This document shows positions 17,309 to 25,703 of a DNA stretch of 64,000 nt, piece by piece (positions within the stretch are counted from its first letter, which is position 1; each line of letters starts with the position of its first letter). Both the position numbers and the translations under genes were made by a program. The stretch is from Castellaniella sp049671645 (GTDB lineage Bacteria; Pseudomonadota; Gammaproteobacteria; Burkholderiales; Burkholderiaceae_B). The DNA lies in assembly GCF_049671645.1 (NCBI RefSeq), contig NZ_JBATVG010000022.1, positions 1 to 64,000 on the forward strand. Direction: 5' to 3'. The notes beneath the pieces are model-generated. The model did not search any database and was not told the DNA's origin. It saw only the letters and a list, made by a program, of their open reading frames with translations.

Positions 17309-18478
17309 ATGAGCACGCAACGTCTTGGAATCATCATGCATGGCGTCACGGGACGCATGGGGATGAATCAGCATCTGATCCGCTCGATCGTGGCGATCCG
17401 CCGCCAGGGCGGGGTGGCGCTGGCCAACGGAGACCGGGTCATGCCCGATCCGATCCTGGTCGGCCGCAATCTGGACAAGGTCCGGGCGCTGGCCCAGGCC
17501 CACGGGATCGAGCGCTACGGGGACGATCTGGATGCTGCCCTGGCCAATCCGCACGACACGGTGTTTTTCGATGCCGGGTCCACCCAGATGCGCCCCGGGC
17601 TGCTGACCCGGGCGATCCAGGCGGGCAAGCACGTCTATTGCGAGAAGCCCATCGCCACCGGGCTGGATGAAGCGTTGAAGGTCTGCCGCCTGGCGCAGGA
17701 TGCCGGGATCAAGCACGGCGTGGTCCAGGACAAGCTGTTCCTGCCGGGCCTGCGCAAGCTGGATATGCTGCGGCGTTCCGGATTTTTCGGGCGCATGCTG
17801 TCGGTTCGCATCGAATTCGGGTACTGGGTGTTCGAAGGCGATCTGCAGCCGATCCAGCGGCCATCCTGGAATTATCGCAAGGAAGACGGCGGCGGCATGA
17901 TCCTGGACATGGTCTGCCACTGGCGCTATGTGCTGGACAATCTGTTCGGCGAGGTGCAGTCCGTGTCCTGCCTGGGAGCCATCCATGTGCCCCGGCGCTG
18001 GGACGAGCAGGGCCGCCCCTACGAGGTGACGGCCGACGACGCCGCCTATGCCACCTTCGAATTGAAGGGGCATGGCGGTGAGCCCGTCATCGCGCAGGTC
18101 AACAGCTCATGGACGACGCGGGTGCGCCGCGACGACCTGGTGACCTTCCATGTGGATGGGACCCACGGTTCGGCGGTCGCGGGCCTCACGAATTGCGTCA
18201 GCCAGGCGCGTGTCGCCACGCCGCGTCCCGTCTGGAATCCGGACGAGAAGCAGAAGATGCCGTTCCTGGAACAGTGGCAGGAAGTCCCGGATACCGAAGT
18301 CTACGACAACGGTTTCAAGGTCCAGTGGGAACATTTCATTCGCCATATCGTGGCGGACGAACCTTTCCGCTGGACGCTGGAAGAAGGGGCCAAGGGGGTG
18401 CAGCTCGTCGAGACGGCGCTCCAGAGCTGGAAAGAACGACGCTGGGTCGATGTGCCGGCCCTGTTTTCCGCGAACTGA
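17309..18478 (+). CDS. Gfo/Idh/MocA family NAD(P)-dependent oxidoreductase
   Basis: A 389-residue dehydrogenase. Its N-terminal Rossmann fold starts GIIMHGVTGRMGMNQH, and the family hallmark EKP appears in HVYCEKPIATGLDEA (about residue 115). The C-terminal domain contains GGGMILDMVCHWRYVLDNLFG, matching the Gfo/Idh substrate-domain His region. Three in-frame ATGs lie within 15 bp; that at 17309 is best spaced from AAAGGGA. Relatives oxidise or reduce sugars, inositols and related polyols. It is followed 9 bp later by a DUF993 gene, a neighbour pair I recall from other proteobacterial genomes. Confidence 0.87.
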   Translation: MSTQRLGIIMHGVTGRMGMNQHLIRSIVAIRRQGGVALANGDRVMPDPILVGRNLDKVRALAQAHGIERYGDDLDAALANPHDTVFFDAGSTQMRPGLLTRAIQAGKHVYCEKPIATGLDEALKVCRLAQDAGIKHGVVQDKLFLPGLRKLDMLRRSGFFGRMLSVRIEFGYWVFEGDLQPIQRPSWNYRKEDGGGMILDMVCHWRYVLDNLFGEVQSVSCLGAIHVPRRWDEQGRPYEVTADDAAYATFELKGHGGEPVIAQVNSSWTTRVRRDDLVTFHVDGTHGSAVAGLTNCVSQARVATPRPVWNPDEKQKMPFLEQWQEVPDTEVYDNGFKVQWEHFIRHIVADEPFRWTLEEGAKGVQLVETALQSWKERRWVDVPALFSAN

Positions 18479-18487
18479 GGGCAGGTC

Positions 18488-19678
18488 ATGAGTCGAAGTC
18501 TTTTGCTTCCCACCGCAGCGGGTGGGCTGGAAACCTATACCTTGCGGGGATCGGTTCCCGCGCGGCCCGCGGCCGGCGCGGCGTTCAACCGCGTGGCGTA
18601 TTCGGCGGCCCACGTCGTCTCGGATCCCCTGGCGGCAGCGGACCCGTGGGTCGATTGCGCCATCGATTGGGATGCGACGATCGGGTACCGCCGGCACCTG
18701 TGGTCCTTGGGCCTGGGGGTTGCCGAGGCCATGGATACGGCGCAGCGCGGCATGGGCCTGGACTGGCCGACCTCGCTTGAATTGATACGCCGCTCCCTGG
18801 ACGCGGCGCGGGACTTCGCCGGGGCGCGGGTGGCATCGGGCTGCGGCACGGACCATCTTGCCCCCGATGCGGCCCGCACGGTCGAAGACGTGATTGCCGC
18901 CTACGAGACCCAGGCGCAGGCCATCGAGTCCCTGGGAGGACGTCTGATCCTGATGGCAAGCCGCGCCCTGGTACGGGTCGCGCGCGGCCCGGAGGATTAT
19001 GCGCGGGTCTATGGCCGCATACTTGAACAGGTGCGTGAACCGGTCATCCTGCACTGGTTGGGCGACATGTTCGATCCGCAGCTGAAGGGTTACTGGGGCA
19101 GCGACGATATCTCGCGGGCGATGGACACGGCGCTGGAAGTCATTGCCGCCCATGCCGGCAAGATCGACGGGATCAAGATTTCTCTGCTGGACAAGGATCG
19201 CGAAGTCGAGATGCGCCGGCGCCTGCCCCAAGGGGTCCGCATGTATACGGGCGATGACTTCAACTATGCCGAACTGATTGCCGGCGATGGCGTCGGGACT
19301 CTGCCCACGCATGCCCACAGCGACGCCTTGCTGGGTATTTTCGATGCGATCGCGCCGGCAGCCAGCGCGGCCCTGGCGGCGCTGGCCCAGGGCGACACTG
19401 CGCGCTTCCATGAGATCCTCGCGCCCACCGTGCCCTTGTCCCGGCACATCTTCGCGGCCCCCACCCGGTTCTACAAGACGGGTGTGGTGTGCATGGCCTG
19501 GCTGAATGGTCACCAGGATCATTTCTCGATGGTGGGCGGGCAGCAAAGCGCGCGTTCGGTGTTGCACGTCGCCCAGCTGTTCCGCCTGGCGGACCAGGCG
19601 GGGGTGCTGGAGCACCCCGGGCTGGCGATCGAGCGCATGGCGCAGTGGCTGGCCGTGCACGGTGTTCATCAATCCTGA
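18488..19678 (+). CDS. DUF993 family protein, dihydrodipicolinate synthase-like TIM barrel
   Basis: A 396-residue protein recognised as DUF993. The pattern includes AIDWDATIGYRRHLWSLGLGVAEAMDTAQRG, the central DGIKISLLDKDREVEMRRRLP (a lysine in a KIS motif, like the Schiff-base lysine of class I aldolases) and MYTGDDFNYAELI. The likeness to dihydrodipicolinate synthase suggests a carbon-carbon lyase or aldolase, but no reaction is established to my knowledge. It is embedded between a Gfo/Idh dehydrogenase and a sugar-isomerase-like gene with gaps of about 10 bp, so all three very probably act in one pathway. Confidence 0.8.
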   Translation: MSRSLLLPTAAGGLETYTLRGSVPARPAAGAAFNRVAYSAAHVVSDPLAAADPWVDCAIDWDATIGYRRHLWSLGLGVAEAMDTAQRGMGLDWPTSLELIRRSLDAARDFAGARVASGCGTDHLAPDAARTVEDVIAAYETQAQAIESLGGRLILMASRALVRVARGPEDYARVYGRILEQVREPVILHWLGDMFDPQLKGYWGSDDISRAMDTALEVIAAHAGKIDGIKISLLDKDREVEMRRRLPQGVRMYTGDDFNYAELIAGDGVGTLPTHAHSDALLGIFDAIAPAASAALAALAQGDTARFHEILAPTVPLSRHIFAAPTRFYKTGVVCMAWLNGHQDHFSMVGGQQSARSVLHVAQLFRLADQAGVLEHPGLAIERMAQWLAVHGVHQS

Positions 19679-19689
19679 GGAGGCGCGTC

Positions 19690-20553
19690 ATGCGTGACTT
19701 GTCCAAGGACCACGGCCTGCTGTCGATCAATACGGCGACCGTGCGCAAACAATGGCGGCTGGACACCATCATCGACGAGTGCGCGCGGCGGGGCATTCGG
19801 GCCATCTCGCCGTGGCGGGATCAGGTCGCCGAGATCGGCCTGGAGGCGGTTGCGCGCCGCCTGCGCGACCATGACATGGCGCTCTCGGGCTATTGCCGGG
19901 GCGGGTTCTTCCCGGCCGCCGATGCGGCCGGGCTGCGGGCCGCGCTGGAAGACAATCGCCGCGCCGTGGACGAAGCCCGGACGCTGGACGCGCCCTGTCT
20001 CGTCCTGGTGGTCGGCTCCCTGCCGGGCGCATTGCAGGGAGCGCCCGCCTATACCGGGATGGCGAGGGCGCGCGCGGAGGTGCGCGATGGGATTGCGGCC
20101 ACGCTGGAATACGCCCGTGCCGTCGGCATGCCGCTGGCGATCGAACCCTTGCATCCGATGCAGGCCGCCGAGCGGGCCTGCGTCAATACGCTGGAGCAGG
20201 CGCTGGACCTGTGCGACGAACTCGATCCTGGGCGCACCGGCATGCTGGGCGTCGCGGTCGACGTGTACCACGTCTGGTGGGATCCCAAGCTGCATGCCCA
20301 GATTCGCCGGGCCGGCCGGGACCGGCTGCTGGCCTATCACGTCTGCGACTGGCTGGCCCCCACGAAAGATCTGCTGAATGACCGCGGCATGATGGGCGAC
20401 GGGGTGATCGAGCTCCGGGCCATCCGGCGCGAGATGGAAAGCGCCGGTTATGCGGGGTACTGCGAGGTCGAGATCTTTTCGGACGCATGGTGGGCCCGCG
20501 CGGGTGGCGAGGTGCTGGATACCTGCATCCAAAGGCACTCGTCCGTCGTCTAG
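19690..20553 (+). CDS. Sugar phosphate isomerase/epimerase family TIM-barrel protein
   Basis: A 287-residue xylose-isomerase-like TIM-barrel protein. GAGGAGG overlapping the previous stop gives a strong ribosome site for the ATG at 19690. Candidate metal ligands are the Glu in PLAIEPLHPM, the Asp/His in AVDVYHVWWDP, the His in AYHVCDW and the Glu in YCEVEIFSD, in the order seen in IolE/IolI-like and hydroxypyruvate isomerase-like enzymes. It is the last gene of the seven-gene operon. It could epimerise, isomerise or dehydrate the keto product of the dehydrogenase; the specific role is not known. Confidence 0.85.
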   Translation: MRDLSKDHGLLSINTATVRKQWRLDTIIDECARRGIRAISPWRDQVAEIGLEAVARRLRDHDMALSGYCRGGFFPAADAAGLRAALEDNRRAVDEARTLDAPCLVLVVGSLPGALQGAPAYTGMARARAEVRDGIAATLEYARAVGMPLAIEPLHPMQAAERACVNTLEQALDLCDELDPGRTGMLGVAVDVYHVWWDPKLHAQIRRAGRDRLLAYHVCDWLAPTKDLLNDRGMMGDGVIELRAIRREMESAGYAGYCEVEIFSDAWWARAGGEVLDTCIQRHSSVV

Positions 20554-20678
20554 ACCGGCTGGATCGCCGCGGGGACCGTCGGACGTTCATGAACCGTTTT
20601 GATGCTTGCGTCACCCGAGCGTCAGACCCTACACTTTCGCATGCCGATTTCCGGCAGCCAATAACAAGAGTCCGATCC

Positions 20679-21995
20679 ATGTCCAATACCTACTTCCCCC
20701 GTTGGCGCCGCGTCTCCGGCACCGCCGACGGCGCCGTCGTGCAGCCCGATGAAACCATGCCCTTGCCCCAGACCGTGGCAATGGGCGCGCAGCACGTCGT
20801 CGCCATGTTCGGCTCGACCATCCTGGCGCCGCTGATCATGGGCTTCGACCCCAATATGGCCATCCTGATGTCGGGGGTCGGCACGCTGGTGTTTTTCCTC
20901 TTCGTCGGCGGCCGGGTCCCCAGTTACCTGGGTTCCAGCTTCGCTTTCATCGGCGGCGTGGTGGCCGTCACGGGCTACGCCGGCAGCGGCCCGAACCCCA
21001 ATATCGGGGTCGCATTGGGCGCCATCATCGTCTGCGGCCTGATTTATGCGGGCATCGGCCTGCTGACCATGTTCGTCAATGCCCGCCAGGGCGGGGCCGC
21101 CGACTGGATCGATCGCTGGATGCCGCCGGTGGTGACGGGGGCCGTGGTCGCCGTCATCGGGCTGAACCTGGCGCCGATAGCCGCCAAGGGCGCCATGGGC
21201 GGCTCGCTGTTCGATTCGGTCATGGCGCTGCTGACAATCCTGTGCGTGGGCGGTGTCGCGGTCTACACGCGCGGCCTGGTGCAGCGTCTGCTGATCCTGG
21301 TCGGCCTGTTCCTGGCCTGCGTTCTGTATGTGGTGCTGACCAATGGCCTGGGGCTGGGCGCGCCCATCGATTTTTCCGCCATCGTGGCCGCGCCCTGGCT
21401 GGGTTTGCCCAAAATGACGGCGCCGGTGTTCGAGGGGCATGCCATCAGCGTCATCGCGCCGGTCGCCATCATCCTGGTCGCGGAAAACCTGGGCCACATC
21501 AAGGCCGTCAGCGCCATGACGGGCCAGAATCTGGACCGCTACCTGGGCCGGGCGTTCCTGGGCGATGGCGTCGCCACCATGATTTCCGGCTCCATGGGCG
21601 GCACGGGGGTGACCACCTACGCCGAGAATATCGGCGTCATGACCGTCACCAAGATCTATTCCACCCTGGTGTTCGTCGTGGCGGCGCTGGTGGCGCTGCT
21701 GCTGGGCTTCTCGCCTAAGTTCGGCGCGGTCATCCAGGCCATTCCGGCTCCGGTGCTGGGCGGCATGGCCGTGGTCGTGTTCGGCCTGATCACCATTGCC
21801 GGCGCCCGCATCTGGGTGGTCAACCAGGTCGATTTCAGCGATAACCGCAATCTGATCGTGGCGGCGGTCACCCTGATCCTGGGGGCCGGCAATTTCTCCA
21901 TCGAACTGGGCGGCTTCAAGCTGGATGGGATCGGCACCGCCACGTTCGGCGCGATCATCCTGTACGCCTTGCTGCGTGGACGAGCCCGGACGTAG
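20679..21995 (+). CDS. NCS2 family uracil/xanthine permease
   Basis: A 438-residue nucleobase:cation symporter with about 12-14 membrane segments. Family signatures are QHVVAMFGSTILAPLIMGFDP near residue 35, VPSYLGSSFAFIGG, VAENLGHIKAVSAMTGQNLDRYLGRAFLGDG and GGTGVTTYAENIGVM. The sequence is closest in pattern to UraA/RutG-type pyrimidine carriers. The ATG at 20679 follows a modest AAGAG site. It has its own 125 bp upstream gap, so it is probably a separate unit. Its stop codon lies inside the first hairpin of the repeat element that follows. Confidence 0.93.
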   Translation: MSNTYFPRWRRVSGTADGAVVQPDETMPLPQTVAMGAQHVVAMFGSTILAPLIMGFDPNMAILMSGVGTLVFFLFVGGRVPSYLGSSFAFIGGVVAVTGYAGSGPNPNIGVALGAIIVCGLIYAGIGLLTMFVNARQGGAADWIDRWMPPVVTGAVVAVIGLNLAPIAAKGAMGGSLFDSVMALLTILCVGGVAVYTRGLVQRLLILVGLFLACVLYVVLTNGLGLGAPIDFSAIVAAPWLGLPKMTAPVFEGHAISVIAPVAIILVAENLGHIKAVSAMTGQNLDRYLGRAFLGDGVATMISGSMGGTGVTTYAENIGVMTVTKIYSTLVFVVAALVALLLGFSPKFGAVIQAIPAPVLGGMAVVVFGLITIAGARIWVVNQVDFSDNRNLIVAAVTLILGAGNFSIELGGFKLDGIGTATFGAIILYALLRGRART

Positions 21996-22235
21996 AACAG
22001 TCCTGAGGACTGTTCTACGCCTGGCGAGTCCGAGCCGCCTGCAGGCGGCGAGGTGGAGAGCTACCCCTCTTTTGGAATGATGCCTGCTGCCGGGCGGAGG
22101 ACTGTTCTACGCCTGGCGAGTCCGAGCCGCCTGCAGGCGGCGAGGTGGAGAGCTGTCCCTCTTTTGGAATGATGCCTGCTGCCGGGTTGAGGACTGTTCT
22201 ACGCCTGGCGAGTCCGAGTGCGCCTGATCAGGCGC
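21992..22235. repeat. Hairpin plus 92 bp tandem repeats of a dispersed structured element
   Basis: A perfect 12 bp stem GTAGAACAGTCC/GGACTGTTCTAC (21992-22018) includes the permease stop codon. A 92 bp unit then repeats from 22007, 22099 and 22191 (third copy partial). Each unit carries CGAGTCCGAG, a 16 bp palindrome (GCCGCCTGCAGGCGGC at 22034-22049 and 22126-22141) and GCGAGGTGGAGAGCT. In the third copy the palindrome is GCGCCTGATCAGGCGC (22220-22235), which contains the AraC-gene stop. A related element with a different palindrome follows pstB at 41779-41858. Confidence 0.92.
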
Positions 22236-23115
22236 GCCGGCTGCATCGCCGGAACGCGGCGGGGGTGAGGTCTTCGTTGCGGGCGAAGAAACGGGTGAAA
22301 TACGCGGGATCTTCGAAGCCGAGGTCGTAGCCGATCTCGGCCACCGTTTTCTCGGTGTACAGCAGATTGCGCTTGGCCTCGAGCAGGATGCGCTGGTGCA
22401 GGATCCGGACCGGCGGCTGGCCCACCAGGTCGAAAGATACGCGCCGCAGGTTGCGTTCGGTGGTCGCCAGGGCCAGGGCGTAGTCCGCCACCCGCCACGA
22501 GTCCCGGTAGTGCGTCTCGACCAGTTCCTTGAAGCGCCTGTAGAGCGCCAGCCTTCCCGAGTCTTCGTGGGCGTCCTTCTGCAGGCTCAGGTGGCGCAGC
22601 CTGGCCACTTCCGCAAACAGCATCAGGACGTTTCCGGAAATCGCCGTGCCGCGGCAGACCCGGTCGTGGATGTATTCGTCCAGGATGGTTTCAAACAGGC
22701 CCCTGAGCCGTCCGATGCTGCCCGGATCGACTTCTCCGGTGATGGTCAGCAGCCGCCCCAGCGCGGAGTGGACCGCCGCGTCGCCCGATTGCTTCGCCAG
22801 GTCCGCCACGAACCCGTCGGCGATCGTCAGGATCAGCCCCTTGGTGTCCGGGCGCCAGCGAAAGCCGTGGACGATCGGGGGCGGGATGCTGATCAGGACC
22901 GGCGCCCGGAGCGACAGGGTCTGTTCATCCAGCATGACGGTTCCTTCGCCCTCATCAACCCAGATCAATTGATACAGGTCGTGATGCCGATGCGGCCGGA
23001 TGTCCCATCCGTACACGCGATTGCGTGATTCCAGGGATTCCAGGTGCAGAAAGCGCAACTCGGCCGCCGTGTCGATCTGGCCATACAGGGAATACAGCGG
23101 TATCGAAGCGCCCAT
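22228..23115 (-). CDS. AraC family regulator, PobR/HpaA-like
   Basis: A 295-residue regulator with an N-terminal cupin-type sensing domain (WDIRPHRHHDLYQLIWVDEGEGTVMLDEQTLSLRAP, about residues 38-73) and a C-terminal double helix-turn-helix (ALATTERNLRRVSFDLVGQPP, then VAEIGYDLGFEDPAYFTRFFARNEDLTPAAFR). AraC-type regulators of this kind control 4-hydroxybenzoate or hydroxyphenylacetate genes. It is divergent from the ligAB-pobA operon with a 143 bp shared control region and is probably its activator. Its last codons are formed by the right end of the repeat element. Confidence 0.9.
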   Translation of the reverse strand: MGASIPLYSLYGQIDTAAELRFLHLESLESRNRVYGWDIRPHRHHDLYQLIWVDEGEGTVMLDEQTLSLRAPVLISIPPPIVHGFRWRPDTKGLILTIADGFVADLAKQSGDAAVHSALGRLLTITGEVDPGSIGRLRGLFETILDEYIHDRVCRGTAISGNVLMLFAEVARLRHLSLQKDAHEDSGRLALYRRFKELVETHYRDSWRVADYALALATTERNLRRVSFDLVGQPPVRILHQRILLEAKRNLLYTEKTVAEIGYDLGFEDPAYFTRFFARNEDLTPAAFRRCSRRA

Positions 23116-23211
23116 GTCCGAAAAACACCATTATTGGTCCCGTTCGTCCATTCGCAGCGGGCGGACGGGACGCGATCATGAAGGCTCATTCTTGGAATGA
23201 TTGAAGCTTAA

Positions 23212-23237
23212 GGCTTGTGGGCTGAAAAGCACAAGCC
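23212..23237. promoter_or_regulatory. Dyad in the AraC-ligA control region
   Basis: GGCTTGTG (23212-23219) and CACAAGCC (23230-23237) form a perfect 8 bp inverted repeat with a 10 bp spacer, 22 bp before the ligA-type start codon. It may be a regulator site or a leader hairpin near the ribosome site. AraC proteins usually bind direct repeats, so the assignment is open. Confidence 0.4.
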
Positions 23238-23258
23238 GTCACATGATCGGAGCGCGAC

Positions 23259-23615
23259 ATGACACAACTGGATCCCAGTCGACCCATCCCCGGTGTCCTG
23301 ATATTCAATTTGCGGGAATCACACAAGGGCTATCGCATCAATAAGCTGTGCGACTCACTGACCTCTGAAGCCAACCGCCAGGCGTTTCAGGCAGACGAGT
23401 CGGCCTACCTGGCTGCGCATGGCCTGACCGAGGCCGAAAAGGACCTGGTCCGCGCGCGCGATTGGGCGGGGCTCAATGCGGCGGGCGGCAACATCTATTA
23501 CCTGCTCAAACTGGGCTTCGTGACAGGGCACGGCCTGTACCGGATGGGCGCCCAGATGCGCGGCGAGAGCTTCGACGCCTTCCTCGGGTCCCGCAATGCC
23601 AAGGGAGCGCGCTGA
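23259..23615 (+). CDS. ligA: Extradiol dioxygenase LigA-type alpha subunit
   Basis: A 118-residue small subunit of a LigAB (protocatechuate 4,5-dioxygenase-type) enzyme, shorter than the roughly 140-150 residues I recall for characterised LigA/PmdA. The conserved core is present: YRINKLCDSLTSEANRQAFQADESAYLAAHGLTEAEKDLVRARDW and GGNIYYLLKLG. The subunit has no metal site; it caps the active site of the beta subunit encoded 2 bp downstream. With PobA-like and AraC genes around it, it belongs to hydroxybenzoate catabolism. The substrate may not be protocatechuate, given the unusual PobA. Confidence 0.9.
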   Translation: MTQLDPSRPIPGVLIFNLRESHKGYRINKLCDSLTSEANRQAFQADESAYLAAHGLTEAEKDLVRARDWAGLNAAGGNIYYLLKLGFVTGHGLYRMGAQMRGESFDAFLGSRNAKGAR

Positions 23616-23617
23616 TC

Positions 23618-24454
23618 ATGGGGAAAATCATCGCCGGCATCGGCACTTCTCACGTCCCCTCGATCGGCGGGGCCTATGATCGCGGGGCTCAGAACGATCC
23701 CGACTGGAAGCCCCTGTTCGACGCCTACGTGCCGGTGCGCGAATGGCTGACGGAGCTGCGGCCCGATGTGGTCATCATGGTCTACAACGATCATGGCGCG
23801 GAGTTCTTCTTCAATAAATATCCCACGTTCGCGGTCGGCTGCGCGGATCAGTATGCGATTGCCGACGAGGGCATGGGCGTGCGGCCCCTGCCGCCCATCA
23901 AAGGCGACTTCGAGTTCTCGCGCCATTTGTGCGAGTCGCTGGTCTACGACGAGTTCGACCTGACCCTGTGCCAGGAAATGGCGGTGGAGCATGGCTTTCT
24001 GGTGCCGATGCACCTGTGTTTCGACCCTGTTCCGGACTGGCAGGTCGCCGCCGTGCCCTTGGCCGTGAACGTGCTGCTGCATCCGCTGCCGACAGCCCGG
24101 CGCTGCTTCAGGCTGGGCCAGGCGATCCGCCGGGCGGTCGAATCCGATCCGCGCGACTTGCGGGTCGTCATCCTGGGCACCGGCGGCATGTCCCACCAGT
24201 TGCAGGGCAAGCATTTCGGCGCGATGAATCCGGCATTCGATCAGGATTTCCTGGACCGGATCGAGCACGATCCCGAGAGCCTGGCCCGGATGACGCACCA
24301 GGAACTGATGGAGCAGGCGGGCGCCGAGGGCATCGAACTGATCATGTGGCTGGTGATGCGAGGGGCGCTTTCAGGCCAGGCTCGCCGCGTGCATCGGCAC
24401 TACTACGCCCCCATGACGACGGGCATGGGGCTCGTCACCTTCGAAGAGCCCTGA
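23618..24454 (+). CDS. ligB: Extradiol dioxygenase LigB-type beta (catalytic) subunit
   Basis: A 278-residue class III extradiol dioxygenase catalytic subunit. By recalled comparison with Sphingobium LigB, the iron ligands align as H12 (GTSHVPS), H59 (YNDHG) and E240 (GIELIMW), and the catalytic His as H193 (GGMSHQL), so the active site looks intact. AAGGGAG precedes the ATG at 23618. Canonical LigAB opens protocatechuate between C4 and C5 to 4-carboxy-2-hydroxymuconate semialdehyde. The later pathway genes (ligC, ligI, ligJ, ligK) are not in this window. Confidence 0.92.
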   Translation: MGKIIAGIGTSHVPSIGGAYDRGAQNDPDWKPLFDAYVPVREWLTELRPDVVIMVYNDHGAEFFFNKYPTFAVGCADQYAIADEGMGVRPLPPIKGDFEFSRHLCESLVYDEFDLTLCQEMAVEHGFLVPMHLCFDPVPDWQVAAVPLAVNVLLHPLPTARRCFRLGQAIRRAVESDPRDLRVVILGTGGMSHQLQGKHFGAMNPAFDQDFLDRIEHDPESLARMTHQELMEQAGAEGIELIMWLVMRGALSGQARRVHRHYYAPMTTGMGLVTFEEP

Positions 24455-24483
24455 TCCGGAATTACCAATAGGAGACACAATTC

Positions 24484-25656
24484 ATGGAAGAAACACGTCG
24501 CACCCAGGTCGCCATCATCGGCGCGGGGCCTTCGGGCCTGCTGCTGGGCCAATTGCTGCACAAGCACGGGATCGATCATGTCATTCTGGAGAGCCGCAGC
24601 GCCGATTATGTGCTTGGCCGCGTCCGCGCAGGCGTGCTGGAACAGCCCACGATCGCCGCCTTGCGCGAGGCGGGCGTCGGAGACCGCGCGGAGCGGGAAG
24701 GCCTGCGCATGAACGGCTTTGATCTGCGTTGGGACGAGGAGTCCTGCCATATCGATTTCGGCCGGATCGGCAAGCACGCGACAGTCTATGGGCAGACGCG
24801 CGTCACGCGCGACCTGATGGATGCGCGCAGGGCCTGCGGCGGCATCACGCTCTATGAGGCGGGCGATGTGCGGCCCCACGATATCGAGAGCCAGCGCCCC
24901 TACGTCACCTATCGCCACGAGGGGCGGGAATGTCGGCTGGACTGCGATTTCATCGCGGGGTGCGACGGCTTTCACGGGGTGTCGCGCCAGTCCATACCCA
25001 AGAACGTGCTGCGGGAATATGCGCTGACTTTTCCTTTCGGATGGCTGGCTTTACTGGCCGATGTCCCGCCGGTCTCCGAGGAAGTCGCCTGGATCAACCA
25101 CGCCGAAGGTTTTCTGATGTGCAGTCTGCGGTCCAAGACGCGCAGCCGCTACTACGTGCAGGTTCCATCCACGGAAGACATCCGCCAATGGGATGCCGAC
25201 CGGTTCTGGGCGCTGTACCGCAGCCGCCTGCCCCGGGACCTGGCTGAGAAGCTGGTGACAGGCCCGGCGCTCGAGATGAGCATCGCGCCCCTGCGCAGCT
25301 ATGTCTGCACGACGATGCGGCATGGACGGCTGTTCCTGGTCGGGGATGCCGCGCACATTGTGCCTCCGACGGGGGCCAAAGGCCTGAACCTGGCCGTCGG
25401 GGACGCAAAGGAGCTGGCCGATGGCCTGCTGCGGCACTATCGGGACCGCGATACCGCGGATCTGGATGGGTACTGCGATAGGGCGCTGGCGCGGATCTGG
25501 AAGGCTGTGCGGTTTTCGTGGTGGATGACCAACCTGACTCACAAAATGACGGACAACCCGTTCGCGCGGCAGATGCAGCTGGCGGAATTCGAGTACACGC
25601 GCGGCTCCGAGGCGGCACAGATCGCCATTGCGGAAAATTTCTGCGGACTGGATTAA
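24484..25656 (+). CDS. pobA: PobA-like flavin hydroxylase with altered proton relay
   Basis: A 390-residue FAD-dependent hydroxylase clearly homologous to 4-hydroxybenzoate 3-hydroxylase: FAD motif IIGAGPSGLLLG (residues 11-22), SRYYVQVP, and GDAAHIVPPTGAKGLNLAVGDA. The carboxylate-binding residues of P. fluorescens PobA (Ser212, Arg214, Tyr222) align as S214, R216 and Y224. The phenol-activating residues do not: Tyr201 aligns with W203, Tyr385 with F386 and His72 with about M76. Alignment is from memory. It keeps the aromatic-acid fold but may hydroxylate something other than 4-hydroxybenzoate, or do so slowly. It lies between the dioxygenase and a binding-protein gene. Confidence 0.88.
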   Translation: MEETRRTQVAIIGAGPSGLLLGQLLHKHGIDHVILESRSADYVLGRVRAGVLEQPTIAALREAGVGDRAEREGLRMNGFDLRWDEESCHIDFGRIGKHATVYGQTRVTRDLMDARRACGGITLYEAGDVRPHDIESQRPYVTYRHEGRECRLDCDFIAGCDGFHGVSRQSIPKNVLREYALTFPFGWLALLADVPPVSEEVAWINHAEGFLMCSLRSKTRSRYYVQVPSTEDIRQWDADRFWALYRSRLPRDLAEKLVTGPALEMSIAPLRSYVCTTMRHGRLFLVGDAAHIVPPTGAKGLNLAVGDAKELADGLLRHYRDRDTADLDGYCDRALARIWKAVRFSWWMTNLTHKMTDNPFARQMQLAEFEYTRGSEAAQIAIAENFCGLD

Positions 25657-25703
25657 GCACTGGAAACAGACCGTTTCCGGTTTCAATGCCAAAGGAGGAA
25701 GAC

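Noticed and set aside
23462..23617. In-frame upstream extension of the LigB-type gene into ligA
   Set aside because: The LigB family start and AAGGGAG ribosome site place translation at 23618; the extension is an out-of-frame reading of ligA.
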